DNA of 64,000 nt, from contig OU964921.1 of NCBI GenBank assembly GCA_918807975.1, positions 30,530,498 to 30,594,497 on the forward strand, written 5' to 3'. This stretch comes from Aplidium turbinatum. Taxonomy: Eukaryota; Chordata; Ascidiacea; Aplousobranchia; Polyclinidae. The notes beneath the pieces are model-generated. The model was not told the DNA's origin. It saw only the letters and a program-made list of their open reading frames with translations, and did no database searches. Positions within the stretch are counted from its first letter, which is position 1, and each line of letters begins with the position of its first letter. Of this stretch, positions 1 through 15,000 are shown piece after piece. A program made the translations under genes and the position numbers.

Positions 1-84
1 ATGAGTTGTCACCAGCGATTTGAAATGCTATATTCATGTGTGATTGCTTTGTATAAATTTTATGGTTATTTAATGTGATTGCAG

Positions 85-3000
85 TGTCCAATTGCCAAAT
101 AACCAGAGAAACTTACACGTGCTTAACGGAGCATCTCGTCCAGTGGTTCAAATCACATTCTCACTTGCCACTGCTTTCTGAGTCGCTGGATGTCACTGAA
201 CCACTTGTCGTGCAAGTGTTGAAAAGGTTCGTTAGTTTATCTTCTTTCTTTTTGAAAGATGTTGAAACCTATGCCTTTAAATCAACAGTTTACTTTATTA
301 AAGTGCTTTTCATGCATTTGTTGAATAACTGCAACAAAATTTCAAAAAGAGTGTTTCAAAGCCTAAATCATAAAGTGCCAAGTTTTTATTTTACATTTTT
401 TCAGCATTCTTCATTTTAGTTCACTACGGTACTTTGTTTACAATGAACTGAAACTAATTGATTGTGAATCTTTTCAACAATTGTATTTATCCGTCTGTGT
501 AATGCACTGTCAAGGTTAAGTTTCTAACAAGCCTTATCTATCCTGAAGATAAATAGGTCCATGTCCATTATTTATCAAAAAATGTTTTCTATTGGGAACG
601 CTGGTTTAGGCTAATGTTGTTGCAATATATATAACCGGAAATTGATTTCAATTTAAAAGATTTTTTTCACTAGGCTACAGTAATTATCTTGTTGAATTTA
701 CTTACCCCTGTACCAGTGATGTCACTTTTATGTATTTTTGATGTCATGATTACGGACATTTTGCTTTTTAATGTATATATAATATAGTGCAATTCAATTA
801 TGTCAGTTATATATTTTTTGTTTTTGCAGAATACGTCTGATGAATGAATTTCAAAGAGAAGTTCCATTAATCTGGGTTCGATACCCTGAAAGCTTCTTAG
901 AAGTAATTGTGGACAGCACATTAACTTTGCTTAGTGTTCACTTGAACTCAGGTTTGTTCTGTGACTTGCTGTCTCAGCACATGATGTTTTTTTTAATAGT
1001 TTGACCTTGTAAACATCGTCAAGTTCTGCAGTCCACACAAAGGCTTGTCTTTTCGTAACATTGCTCGACATCACTGAAGCTTTCTTTTATAACTTGGGTT
1101 TTTATAGAAACCATGTGTTGTTCTCATTTTGACCTTGGTTGACCTATGACATTTCAGTTCTAATGTTTACATTGAGCACGATCTTCTGCATTAGGTACAA
1201 TCTCTGCCCAAACATTTGATGTTCTTTGGCATTTTTCAACTCCACCTTGCTTTTTTGTCGCATCGCATGTCATGACTTCCTTTACCTGATCTATATCTAT
1301 CATCAAATGTTTGACTGTTCTCATCAAACTGCTCTTGCCATCAAAGTCGTTGCAATTAAGAATATTTCAAAATCCTGAGATCTTTCAAATTTTTGCTTTA
1401 ACATGTTTACCGTAAAACTTTAAAGTCTGAATTAAAATTTTGTAGGCCTACATTTTTACAAAATATTTTCTCTTGCTCCTTCTCATGTTGTCATCTCTCG
1501 GGTGGCACTGCGAACGTATGGTTTCAGAAAATAAAGTTAAAGAATACGGTCAGTATTAGCCTACTGGTACAGTTTTAACAGCTCTTCAAAAGTCAAGATC
1601 GGTACTAGCCTATGTAGCTTACTAATAATTTGAAATGTGTTTTAACCGCTAAAAAAATTAGACCTATGAAAATAGCCTAAATGTCAAACTTCGTTTTTCC
1701 TATCGCCGGTCCGCGAGGCCATTTTCATTTTAATACCTGCCCGTGATAGAAAATAGTTTGGGGACCGCTATCTTAAATGATGTGTAGAAAACTATTTACA
1801 TTTGTTTTGCAGGTTGTTAAATCTTTATTCTAATTACTTTGTTTATTTGATTGAAGCTCACAGAGATAACGAGAGGAGGATCTCGGCTTTACATTTTCTT
1901 TCATTGATTGACACCAAGGCGCATTGGTTTCGTAGATGGCTACATGGCAATTACAGCAGAGCCACTGTCATAAGAAGATTGGATGAAAAATTCAGGTATC
2001 CTTATTGTTTACCAAACAAGCGAGATCACGTGATTCTAAAAAAAAAAAAAAACTTCAGGAAGTTTAAAGTTATGGAATATGTGTTGCAGGCAAATTCTTT
2101 TATTCTAAATAACAATACTTTTTTTTACAGACCATTAGTGGCGGAATCTGTTTCACAATGTTTAACCTTTTGTGAGGAAAGTGTGAAGCAAAAGAAATCT
2201 TCACCGCGACATTCACTCGATAAAACAGAGAGACGGTAAAGCAACAAACAATTATTGGAAAGTATAAGGAACTTTGTTCCAATGACACGAAAGAAAAACG
2301 TGTGTTAGGCTATGTGGTGTCAATATAAACGTCCATGTCTGCACAGGAATATAGATTTTTTCTTAAAGTAGCACCTTTCGGTCGAGGTTTTATCTGCTGG
2401 AAAAATTTATACTCACAAGAAGCCTGCTTTGTAATTGTATGCAAAGAAATCGATTCGGAAGCGTTTGAACTTATTTTCCCGGACAGCAAAATCCGTCATT
2501 TTTACATTCATTGATTCAACGTCTGCAGATTATTTTGCTGTCTGGGTTGGTATATTTGTGTTGCTGCAAACACGTAAATTGCAAGGCAGCTTTTATTTGA
2601 ATTTTGATCGAAATTAAACAATAATTCTTGTACTAGCAATTCATTCACTCACAAATTTTTATGGAACTTAAATTATGTTTCATTCACACTAATGCTTTAA
2701 TTCGCATTAATCCCCCCTGTTTTATTGAAGTAATGATTGTATTTTAACTTTTAGAATGATTTACTCACCGAAAGAAATCCAGTACACCTACTTCTGTCAC
2801 TCCTTGTCATTTGTAACAAGGCTGCTTCTCTATTCAGGTATTTTAATCACAATTAGGATTTAGATCTGTTTGGCAATGTAGCTTGATATACGCTCAATAA
2901 TCGATTGAATGTCAGTTGTGGTTGTGAAGCGGCAGTGACTGCAAAAGTAAGGTTTGGTTGGGTGAAATTGAGAGAGTGTTGAGAGTTGTTGTGTGGTAGA

Positions 3001-6000
3001 AGATTTCCGTTGAAAATGAGAGAAAGAATTTATACTAGTTGTGTGAAATCTGCAATGCTGTACGGAAGTGAGACATGGTGCTTACAGGAAAACGAATTTG
3101 CGATTTTAAGAAGAACTGAGAGAGCGATGGTGAGAGCAATGTGTGGTGTGAAGCTGATGGACAAAAGGAATACCGAAGAACTTATGAACTTGCTTGAGTT
3201 GAATGGGAATGTTGATAAGTTTGTGAAAGCGAATGGAGTGAGGTGGTATGGGCATGTTTTGAGAAGGGATAAAAATGATGCTTTGAGAAGAGCACTGGAG
3301 TTACAAGTGGAGGGTCGTAGAAAACAAGGATGACCTAAGAAAACGTGGAAAAGGCAAGTTGAGGAGGAAGGCAGCAAGATGGGCTTGACAAGAGAGGACG
3401 CGTTAGACAGATCGCTGTGGAGGAAGGGTGTGAAGGCGATTGCGGCACTTGGAGGTGAATGCGGCCACCCTTAATAACGGGGACATCACCGGATTAAAAC
3501 TGGACTACTACTATTGTTCATGATCCTTGCGATTATTTGTAAATTTTGTTTCACAGGTGGGCGTGACCTCTTCCCACTATCAGTTGATGGTTCATCTCAA
3601 CCAATCACAATCCAAAACATTCTTACGTCATGCATCAAGGTGAGCAATGCCTGTTATCATTTCACGAACAGGTAGTCTGATCAATGATCCTGCTTTTACC
3701 TGGGAAGCTGTAAATATTTTATCCTGTAATTGTACGAAGTACGGTATTTGTTGTGAAGTTTGTGTGAAATTCATTCAAAGTTTTACAAGTTGCGCTGTAG
3801 ACTATGTTTCTTCAATAAAATCAAATTAAAATTAGTAATTATATACTATAGTGAAACCGAACTTTAGCACTAAATAGGAAGTTGAATGTGGGCACTATAA
3901 TTTTTTAAACGTTTTGAACTTTGAGTTTAGTTTCTGCATGTTGGGTGATTGTTCGTAAAACTTAATTAGTTGTTTTCACTGTTTCATATCAATTCTCAGC
4001 TTCTGAGCTTAGCAAAATACAAACCAAAACCAGGTCACAAAATCTACGAGCCAGCCGCCTTGGTTGGAAAGGTGAGATAAAAACAGTTTGCAACATTTAC
4101 TTTATTTTACAGTAATGTACTGATTAAACTTGTGTGCTATTCTTTGTTAAAGGTTATATTGTAAAGGATTGGTGGAGTTTACATTAAGCCGGCAAAGGTA
4201 TTCCCCTCGTGTCTGTTGTTTTGTTGTCCCCTCATATTTAGTACCTTCATATCTCATTCCCCCCATGTCTCATCTCCCAACAGTATTTTAATCTAACTAA
4301 TTTGTAATTTTAAGGTAATCTATTGTTTGAAATAGCCGAAAAACTGTCAATAAACTAAAAATGGCTTTGTCTCTAGACGGACGTAGGCCCCCGCCGAGGG
4401 TTAGAAAAGAGGTTAAAATGGTATTGTGTGGTGTAAGTTGTGGAATATAAAGTTTCTGTTGCAATATTTTTATATTTTTTCTTTTCATATAGTAAAAAAA
4501 AACATTGGACAAACTTAAATGGGTGGGATCCCTCTGTGTAAACTTAAACTTATGTCATTTTATCTGCAGGCTGTCTGTAGTCTTTGTGTGTCGGACGCTT
4601 TTGTTGAATCTTGTGTCGGTGTCGAAGTTGTGGAAACCTTGTTACTTCCAATCAAGACCTGGCTAGGTAATTTGTTTCCGAAAACGAAAGCAGAAACATT
4701 GTAAAACGTTGTCGTTTTTTAACACATTGAGACATTGTATGAATGCAGAAAGAAAATAATGATCCCGTATTTAATCGGCTAATATTTAAGTTGACAAGAG
4801 ATGAAAAAACACGACTGGCCTTCATTAACCGCAACCCAGTAAGAGTCATGCTTTGGCCGTCTGCTTCAACAACCACAAGATGAGTGTTTGAATTTTGAAA
4901 GCCAATAAGAAATTTATCTTTGCTCACTTCAACTTTCAGGTGACTCTGCTGCACGGGCTAGTGAGGCGACGATGTTGCACGTGGCTGAGATACTCGCCTG
5001 CTTGGCTTCGACATGCTCGGGAAGGAAACTCCTCATGCGATCTCACCAAAGTGATAAAAAGTCGGTGTTACGGCAGATCGACAGTGATTTTGTTTTATCT
5101 CGTAATTGTTTGTGTAAAAGTTGTAGTCGAGCTATAGTTGTATTAGAACTACGTAGTAAAATATCTATACGTTTCACTTTCAGAGCAGGCCTATGATTTG
5201 CCATCACACAAAAATCTGCAAAATTTCGGTTGCAACCCAACAGACAGCTGGAAACAGTAAAGAGACGTTGAATAAGCTTTTTCGAATTATTTTGGAGGTC
5301 ACATGTCATTTCCGAGGCTCAGTCGCGTGCTCTGGAGCGGTGTCGAACTGATCAGATCAGGATATCGCACAGGCCATGCACTCTTACCACGGCTATGCAG
5401 CCGACAATAGATTAGTTTGATATCCCATTTCGGCCCTGGCTTCGTAAAGGATTTATTATTCACTTCGCGTTCTTATCTCCAATGTCCTTATGATTTAAAA
5501 ATACGTTTAATCGTTGTTGATTTAAATTTTATCAATGTTTTAGGTTGTCGGCAGCGCATGTGATTGCTGAGTTTGCGCAGAAGACACTGTTGGGAAAATT
5601 ACCAAACACCAATTCGTCAACCCCTCCAAGCTATCCAGTGACGTGCGCCTACGTGTTCATATGCCGCCAGATGTACAACACATGTGAGGGGCTTCTGCTA
5701 CTGTTTGGTTACCAGCTGCACAGTGGGATAGCTTCTGCTTGGCGACATGTATGTAGAAAGTTTAAGTGATGACTTTTTGATCTTAATGTTCTTTTGTTAT
5801 CGTAAGATCCTACGTTGTTTGATTACGTACGTGGTGAAGTGAATTAATACGTAATGCGAAATAATACGTACGTGGTGAAGTGAATTAATACGTAATGCGA
5901 AATAATACGTACGTGGTGAACGTAAGTGAATACCTACGTTGTTGTACTTTGATTTGCTGTATCGGTTCTGCTATCGCTGCTCAGTTTTTACTAAGTTCTC

Positions 6001-9000
6001 AAACGCGCGGAAATGTGGAAGGAATGTTATTATCTAGAAAAGAGTGAGAAAGAGTGCGGGCCCTGGGCGAATTGTATTAAGTGACGCCTTAAAACGTGAA
6101 ACAAGTGTTTTGAAATTTTCCTTTGCGTTTTCTAGCAGCAGACTACAACATATTTGATATTTATTTATATGCAGTGGAAGAAGGATAGGCTGGTGGAAAA
6201 AGCTTTATTCCATAGTGATTGCAAAAAAATGTAAAACTGGGTAGACGAAACCACAATAAAAAGAAGTGAAATAATGCAAATAAAAACAGTACGGTAACGC
6301 AATTGTAAATTTGTTGTATTCTTGATAATAACACAAATTTATACAAAAAGACGGGCACTGTTTTAATGTTTAAACTAGGCACACGAAAGACGTAACGATG
6401 TGCAAGTTTTGCAACGGCTGGAGGGCGATATAGAGCACGATGATGTGGACGAGCAAAGTTCTCCGACACAAGCAAGTTCGCAAAAGATTCAGATTTGGGA
6501 AGAAAATTTGCTAGATAATCTGCTTAATTTTGCAGCTACTCCAAAGGTATAGTAGTACCGCAGCAATTACATAATTTTCTCTTCGTTAAGTTTAAGCCTA
6601 TCACCATGTTTAATGTTGGGCAGTGTTGTAACCAAAACACTGAAGTTGTTGAATCTTCGTTTAATCCACAATGGCCATGTTATCATTTTTGTACTATAAT
6701 CATTTCACAGTCTAAAAATTAACTCAACAAAGCATATGTACAGTAAATATATATACCAAATACTGGCAGTTTAAGAAGATTTGACAACGGTAAAGTGAAT
6801 GTGGCTATATTAAAATGCTACTTCTACTGTAGTGGAAAGCACACATAAAGAATTCAGATATTTCCCATAAATCACAAGGTATTTTTAACTTTATGACGGT
6901 ATATGATGACTTTTTTTTATTGACGTAAGCCATTTATCAAAGTTGTTTAGTTCCACCACTTTGTACTGTTTGCTACGTTATTATTTCCTTTCATAAATTA
7001 ACTCTTTAAGTTTATTGTTTGAAATGCTCTCAAATGCAAAATTTAGTCTTTTGTTCATTTTTATTGCTGTGAGAACTAACTTTGTACAGAGTGTCGTATC
7101 AATGTGACGCGGACAGCGCTAGTTTGAATTGAAATTGTAACAGGAAATCAACCTTGTTGAATCCCTGTCGTGTTTCAGGGCTTATTGCTTTTGCAACAAA
7201 CTGGAGCCATTGGTGAATGTGTGACCTACATGCATTCACGATACACCAAAAAGCTGCAGGTAAATGTTGCCGCCCTCTGGTATGTGGTGTTTTGCATAGC
7301 AATAATTTCGCTATGTAAATATGCGTGTACACTGTACAGTTTGGGGTTTGAAACGATGTTTTCCTTCAATGTAATTAAAATATTTTCATAGTATAATTAA
7401 GTCCGCTGTTTTATTTACGAAATGTTTTCCAATAAATTTGGCCTTTTTTTGTAAGTTCAGTAATTTCTTAAGTTTAAAGTTTTGTGATCTCAAAGCGTCG
7501 AAATTTCCTAATTTTTTTCCTAGGTCAGCAAATGTGAGAAGTTTGGTTACGGCGTCATGGTCACGCAGGTGGCTGCCACCGCTGCTGGTATAACAGGTAC
7601 GTACCTATTTTGATACATGTTTTTAAAGTTTTAACATTAGGTTGATCGAATCATTTGCTGGCAAGATCATGTCCTTCTTCGTGTGCCACACACGCCCGCA
7701 GCCCAGAACACCACGCAAGCTCTTGCTCTATCGTTGATCTCGGCTAAATCCTATGCAGAGCATGTTGTTTTTAGAATAGGGCAATCGAGTAGATGCTTCA
7801 TCGTTTGCTCCTGTCCGCACTTGAAACTTGTGCTTCCCATGGAATATCCGCAGTGTTTTCACCACCCAAATGAACGAATGCTTATTCTTATTGCTCGTTA
7901 TTATAAGTAGCCTATTGTAGTACAAATACTTCTTTCGATTTGTACTCAGTTGGTTGTGTTTCGTGTTGTAGCATTATCAAATGCTGGTTTTCTGCGCGCT
8001 ATCGTTGGAGAGGTATGGACCAACCTCGAATGCGCCACTGACGAAATCCGCATGACGGCGCCCCGTCCTTATCCGCTCAACCCTATCGACAGATCTGTTC
8101 ACAAGGTTCAGTTTTAATAATTTTTTCTGTGTGTATTGGTCAAACAAAGTAGTTTATACTAAAGATTTAAATCAAGAATGTAAGCATTTACAAAACATAC
8201 CTATTTTTACCATCGGTCTTACTCTGGCTGCCTAAAATTATAATAACGATATGATTTATTAATAATTATTAAATGATATCGTTATGATTTGTTAATTAAG
8301 CTAGTTGTTGAGCAGCAATTAGTGTTGCTCAACAACTGCAAAGGTGCTCAGACGACTGCACTTTTTAAATTTACGATTCTATTGCGATGTTACTACATTA
8401 TTACTCTCGGTTTATTCTGACTGCTTTACGCAAAAGAGAAGTTTGTACCATTTTAATACCTCGGCCATGACCCAACCTGGAATCGAACTCATACCTGCCA
8501 AATGGAGAGACAATGACATGACCGGACGGCCACTGCTCTCGCGATAGAGCTAAAATACCAACATAAAAAAATGTTTTCTTTTCATTACTCAGTCCTTCAC
8601 TGGCTTGGTCAACCTATTGGGCTCTTACCCAGCTGTGCATGAAATATTTTCTGGGGTAGTGTTACCTAACAAGAGTTCATATTCCTATAGAGAAGTTCCC
8701 CAATCTCCTGTGGTGAGTTCTATTCACGTACAGTATTTTATGCTCTGTATGACTCCTATCCCGATAGAGTAACGCAATGTTTGTTTGCAACAACTGGACG
8801 AAATCTATCATGAATTTATTGTTGTACTGAACCAACATATAGCCTACCTAATCTATTGTTTTGTTTATGTAAAACATGTTGGATACACACAAAGCAGCAA
8901 ACTTCATTTCTTTAGCACTGTTATAGTAAAAGCAGATTTCATGTAGCCTACCGGTATTTTCACCTTTGTGTAGCAAATTTTTATAAGTACTGAATATTAT

Positions 9001-12000
9001 AACGAGAACGCCGTTTTAGCCTGTGTTTTTTTCAAATTTATTACCACATAAAATTGTAAAAGCAGCCTACTAATGTCTATAAATTTAACATATTTAGGTT
9101 ATTTTTTAACAAAACGTAACTAAAACGTTTTTGCAACCAGATTTAACATATTTACATTTATTTTTTAACAAAACGTCACTAAAACGTTTGTGAAAGTAAA
9201 CGTAATATATTAAATCTGGTTTCGTTTTTCGGCTTCGGATGCTGATGACACAACAAGACAAACTCTCTACCGAAGCTCTATAATTTCAATAGATTAAATA
9301 ACTAATTTCTAACTTTTTACACTTGCGCGAGTGATTGATTTTCTTTTCGTGCTGAAATCACAGGATCTTATCGATAGGCTTGTTATGATCAATTCCAACG
9401 CGAAACTCCACGCACTGTTCAACTGCGAACAATCCATGATGTTTGGTTTGAGGTAGGCTACTAAGCTTAAAGCCCTTGGCGTCGCATTGTTAATGCCTCG
9501 TGATTTTAGTTGAATGCACGAATTTGTTTCATATCCGATCTATTTTTGAAGCAAAAGTTGTTCTCAGGGTTGACCAAAATATTTTTTCTGATTTTCAGTG
9601 CAACCCCCATTGGATTATTTGTGTTTGGTGTTGTCTAAAAAAACTTACGCAATACTCAGTCTAAGCAATGGTTTAATGTGCGTCGTGTAATGTCAATTTC
9701 AAGATCGGGTTCTACTATTCTGCACCGAACCTCTTCGGATAAAGTTGAAATTTTGAAAATGGTGTTTTTTAACAGCCTTAGTGTGATAACTGAAAAAAAT
9801 CGTGCACCTAAAAATAAACAGACTAACTTATTTAAAATTGTTCAATGACCAAAAACGTTCATTATTCATAAAGCATACAAAAAGAAAAACTTGGATTGCA
9901 TGTATTATTTATGTGATGACGTAGATACGTGATTCAGAACAATTTTTGAAAGCTAAGGCACTTCAAGAACAAAATTACATCGAATTTTCATTATGATGCC
10001 TCATATTGTAACCTTGAAGTATTTCGAAAGCACTTTTGCTCTTTCGTAGTTTTCTTTTATTGTCACATATGAATGCGTATTGTTCTGCGAAGTTGCTGTT
10101 CTTTAGGATTTTAAATAAAAAATATCCGCAAGATAGTACTAAATGTTCCCATTTATTACTATTTTAATTCATTCTTACAGTCTTCTCACTGTCATGGCTT
10201 GCAATCTTGATTCTTGGCTGTTGCTTGAGACTCAGTACAACATACAGAACGTCTTGCTTGAGCAGCAGAAAAGCAACCAAACGTATGAAGGGTAAGTGTA
10301 TTCCTGCCCTCCGTTGCATAACCGTCTTGTGACATCGTTGTATCGCAAAATTGTTGAACTTTTCAGTGAAATTATCGTCGACCAACTTTCGATTGAGAGG
10401 AACCACCTTTTGGTTCGCACACTGACACTCGGTGGGGATAAAGAGCGGAACCTACCAACCAGAACGTTGGCTAGTTTGCCTCCACATAACGTATCTCGTG
10501 GAAAGGTCTTGTATCCATGGCCACTCTTCCACCAGCTCCCTCTTCCCAAAGATTACCTCCCAACCGCTCCAGTACAATCTTCCATGAAAAAAGGTGCGTA
10601 ATTACGTCAACTGTATGCAAGCTTTTTTGTGGTCAGTTTTTCCAGCCTTTCTCAGTATACCTGTAACCTGTGCGCTATAGGTGTTATACGGTTGTACCAG
10701 TGGATATTTGAAGAGTTGAATATTGAACAACCTTCAAAACGACATGATTGTTGTATACATTGTGGTTGCAAAAAATAATTTATCAAAAATAACCGTGAAA
10801 GATCTTTTGCAAAGATACTTAGCCTAATTTTGGTTTAACTGCTGCGGCTCCTAACCGTAGAGCTAAATTTTCGGTTTACCAAAAAAAAAAAATTCATGAA
10901 AAAATTCTCTGGTCTGCAGAAATAATTTTCTATTAACTGTTCCAAAGTGTTAAGTTGAAGATTTACAGATGAACAAAGCTTGTATAGTCGAAGTGGATAG
11001 AATGTCGAACATTTAATCTCACTGAAATTTGATCATACCGCTATACCTAGTATTAGCCTATTACTTTTTTTACAGAGAGTCCTTTGAGCAGATTTTTGTT
11101 GAAGACGAAATCAGTGGACAAGAACAGACAGTGGTTAGACCAACTCAGGTCTACATTTATCAAGACTATGTCTTCCCATTCCAGCACAGTACGCGGCGGG
11201 ATAGTTGCGGAGTTGTTGGAAAAAGCGGTTTTAGCGCAAGAGAGAATGCCAGAGGAGAGAGTGTTTAAGAAGAAGGCAGGATGGGGTAAGAGTGTTGTGT
11301 TTTGCATAACGTTTGCGGAATAATCAATAACTAATTAACTACGTTGGGAAAGGCAAACATTATGTAAAGAAACTAACTGACTATAAAATCACCGCATAGG
11401 GTCACGTTGCGCTGCCAATACGTCTATTTTGTGAATGCTATAGATTAGATATTGCCTGTTCAGTGTTCACTAAGGTAGACGTGTAGTCAATTTTATATGA
11501 AGTCTAGTATATTTCATTGAACAAAACTCACCTTGATAATATTTTTTCTTCCCATACAGTGCATGGGAAGCAATCGGATTGACAACTCTGTTTTTTACAG
11601 CCAAAACAACAAAGGAGAATTCTGCCAGTCTCAACCTTCCTGTCGTCACAGCCGGTGTGAAAATGTCGGTTCGCTATGGGAAACAGGTCAATGCATTGAA
11701 GTCGAACACGGAAGCTGCTGTCAACAATTTAATGGCGGTCATCAAATCCTGTTCTCAGTTCCTGGCTCAACAACAAACATATTCACATGCACTCAGTAAG
11801 ACTTTTGCTTGAATTAACGTTGTTTTCACATTTTTTAATGACAAAATGAAACTGTGTTAAATAGTTTCATTTAATTATTGAGAAGGATGGGATAAGGGTT
11901 TGTTTACGGTCTTGGTACGACACTCGAAAGAGGCGTTGATTCGACACCGCTCAAGAGCATGCGACTGTGTCTCCTGCAAGACACAGGCATGCCTGAAGGT

Positions 12001-15000
12001 GGACACGAAGATTGGCTTCCTTGCCTTTTCGTCCACTTAACGTAAATGTTCAATTGTTCATCCATCGGGCGTAAGCCGTGATACGACAAAAAAGGGTCTG
12101 ATCAACAAGCATATGACTAGTGATATCGCGGGTAGGAAAAATCTATCCGCTGCCCTCACCGCACTGCAAATGTCTGCCCGCACACTGCGCCCGCACCGCA
12201 CAAAAATCTGAAAATGTCACACTGCGCCCGCACCGCAAGAAAAATCTGAAAGCAATGCAGTATACTTGCACAAGTGCATGGCAAATTTGATAGAACTCAC
12301 ATACGCAAAAGCAAATTTTGGACAACATTTAGGCTACCAGTACATGACTAACTTACATCAGTTATTATTAACTAATTTCTGCTTGGCACTGAGCTATGGA
12401 ATGGATTCGAGTAATAATGTTACTCAGTTGCGCCTCTATACGGCTACATTGACACTGTCTGCTTTGTAAAGCTCTGAGGTGCAACGTATTCAGCGATGGA
12501 TATAGCGCTATATAAAAACAAGCATTATTATTATTATCCAGCTTTAAAAGCTCATTTAACTTGCCTTTTATTGAATGCTGGGTCCTGTACTGTAAGTAGA
12601 CTTGCTGAAATGTTTCACTGTAACTCCTTTTATTTAGATATATGCAAATGGCATGATTTGTCATCTAAAATATCACTAGGCTGCAAAAAAAATCACTGTT
12701 TTTATGTATATTCTAGCCACTAACCTATAATGGCTTACAGTAAAAATTTTAGTCAACTTGATTGCTTTAAAAAAATAATGAAAGCTTTACCTTTGAATGA
12801 AATAATGTGGAATACAGCTGAAAACTGAAACCTTTCACGTGGCACTTGCAAGCTTTGCATCACGTCAGAAATAGCGGCGTTGCCAAATAAGAAATAAAAA
12901 GGTGTTATCAGAAATAATATATGTTACTGTTTTGATCACATCCTTAATTTTTTTCTGCTCGGTGCCCTTGCGCGATTCTAACAGTCAAAATTCCGCACGG
13001 CTGACTACACTACGTATGACCCTCTCAGGAGTGTTAGAGCGGTCATATTTCATTCTGAAGGTTGTAGAAAATGTCATATACGTAAGGAGGGGAATTTATA
13101 ACATTGCGTTTTCTGCTCGATGGCTTAGTGTTACCGTTTGGTGGGTCGCTCTGTGTTATTGGATGTAGAGCTGACACCCTGTTGGCGCATACCAAAGCCC
13201 TCATAAAAAATACTACCAAATTTCATTCCTTTTAGCACTTTGCAGCGTTGACGGAATGGATGGACTTTGGTCTCATCTGCGCCTCCATACGGCTGCTTTG
13301 AAATATCTGTCTTGTAAAACGCTCTGACCAATTCATTGTCCGTCTGTGATTGCAGATAACAGCGTTAGATATATAAACAGTAAACATACATTATTATTAA
13401 CTTATGTGATATTTCAGCAGCTTTTACAGTTTTAATTTCATTCCTTTTGTCATGAGCCCGAACAATATTAGTTAAACTCCAATCCTTATTTCTGTTTTTA
13501 TATTGAATTGCGCTATGTACGTGTCATTGGGTTACTGACGAGTGTGGCGCCGAATGGCGATTGTCTGCTACCGACACGTCACTCCTACTGATATATTTCA
13601 TAGAAAGGTCGTACTTTCGGTCCTTTCGCGTTTAGTAAACTTATACCGTGCCTCGTTATGTTGCTTTTTTTTTATCAGCCCATGCGGCTGTGTTTTTGGC
13701 AGGACACTAAGGCACGCCTAAAGGTGGACACGAAAGTTGGCTTCTTTGTCTTCCCGTGTACTTATTCTAAATTTTCAACTACGGGCCGTAAACCTGGACA
13801 GGCCTACGACAAAAAAATCAGCCTACAACATCTGCTTGGCGTTTGCTGGGCGTTTTTTTCTAACGTTTGTTGTTTCAGAATTGGTGTCGAAACCTTACCC
13901 TTGCCATGACTGGTTCGCCAGCACGATCTTCTTAATCATGGCCGGAAACAAAGAGAGAACTAATTCCTTCCTCACGAAAATCACAGAACTTCTTGTGTCT
14001 GGTTATGTGTGGCCGGCGAGACTTCACGCCAGCGTTAGTATCAGTTTTTTATGACTTTCTTTTATTCATTGATAAACTCCACACAGATAGCTCAGTTGGA
14101 TAGGTGTGCGATTTTGCGAAGAAAAGGCCCAAATTAAACAACAATAATTTAATCTTTGATGTGTGCGCTGGAACAGTGTTCCAAGGACTTTTTTCCAGTC
14201 AGTGGCACCATGGGTTGTTTCACAGGCAACAGCGTGTAGAAACATCATTCTGTCAAACTCGGTGATCGATACTGCGTTAGTAGTTCAAAGCCTTTACAAG
14301 TATGCGAACTACCAGAATAAAACTTCCAACCAGAATTTTTCAGTCAGACCATAAAGCTTCCCTCAATTTATCAACTGTCGCTTGTGAAAACTTATTTTAA
14401 TTTCACTGTATTAATTTGTGTGGCAAAGCACTTAAAGACATGTTTTTAAAGGTGAATACAAAGATTGGCTATCTTGGTTTTCATCTACTTACAATAAATG
14501 TAAATCTTCACCCGCCGACATTAGTCCAAATACGTCAAAAATTGATTTCTAGTTAAGAATATGCGATTTAGAATACTTGTTGTTGTAGGTTCATTTATCG
14601 GATCAAATGCGTTCTAGCGGCATGCCACCTCTCTATTGTTACTCTGGTCACCACTTTGAACTGATTTTGCAGGTAGGACATGCGCAATGTAACCTACTTC
14701 AGATACTGCACATTAATACCATTGTTGCAGTATTGCTCTTGTGATAATATTCTTGTTTGTAATGCTGTGCTCGTAATTTAATCTGCAGGCAGAGTTGCCA
14801 TCGGTCTATTCAGCTTTTCGCATGAGCGGGTATACTCCTTCCCAGATATCACAGCATTGGTTGTCTCAGTGCTTTTGGAATTATCTTACATGGACACAGA
14901 TCACACACTATATCTGCACAGTGGTCACTATGGGAACTGATTTTCAAGTAAGAAGCTAGTATCTGGCTTTACTACAGTAGGCTATTTCAAATAATTAATT

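Larger units (their letters stand above)
11930..14545. repeat. Three dispersed copies of an intronic repeat
   Basis: Similar stretches of about 130 bases lie at 11960-12090, 13695-13826 and 14430-14545. Each follows the order GCATGCCTGAAGGTGGACAC-like, GATTGGCTTC-like, a TCCACTTA-like run, then ATACGACAAAAAA-like. All are in TBC1D32 introns and are probably old SINE bodies; the coding exon 13879-14033 and adjacent exons interrupt the span. Family not identified. Confidence 0.5.

Noticed and set aside
11533-11799. ORF starting [15 protein letters not shown]
   Set aside because: It is another frame over a TBC1D32 exon; the conserved reading is the frame with [14 protein letters not shown].
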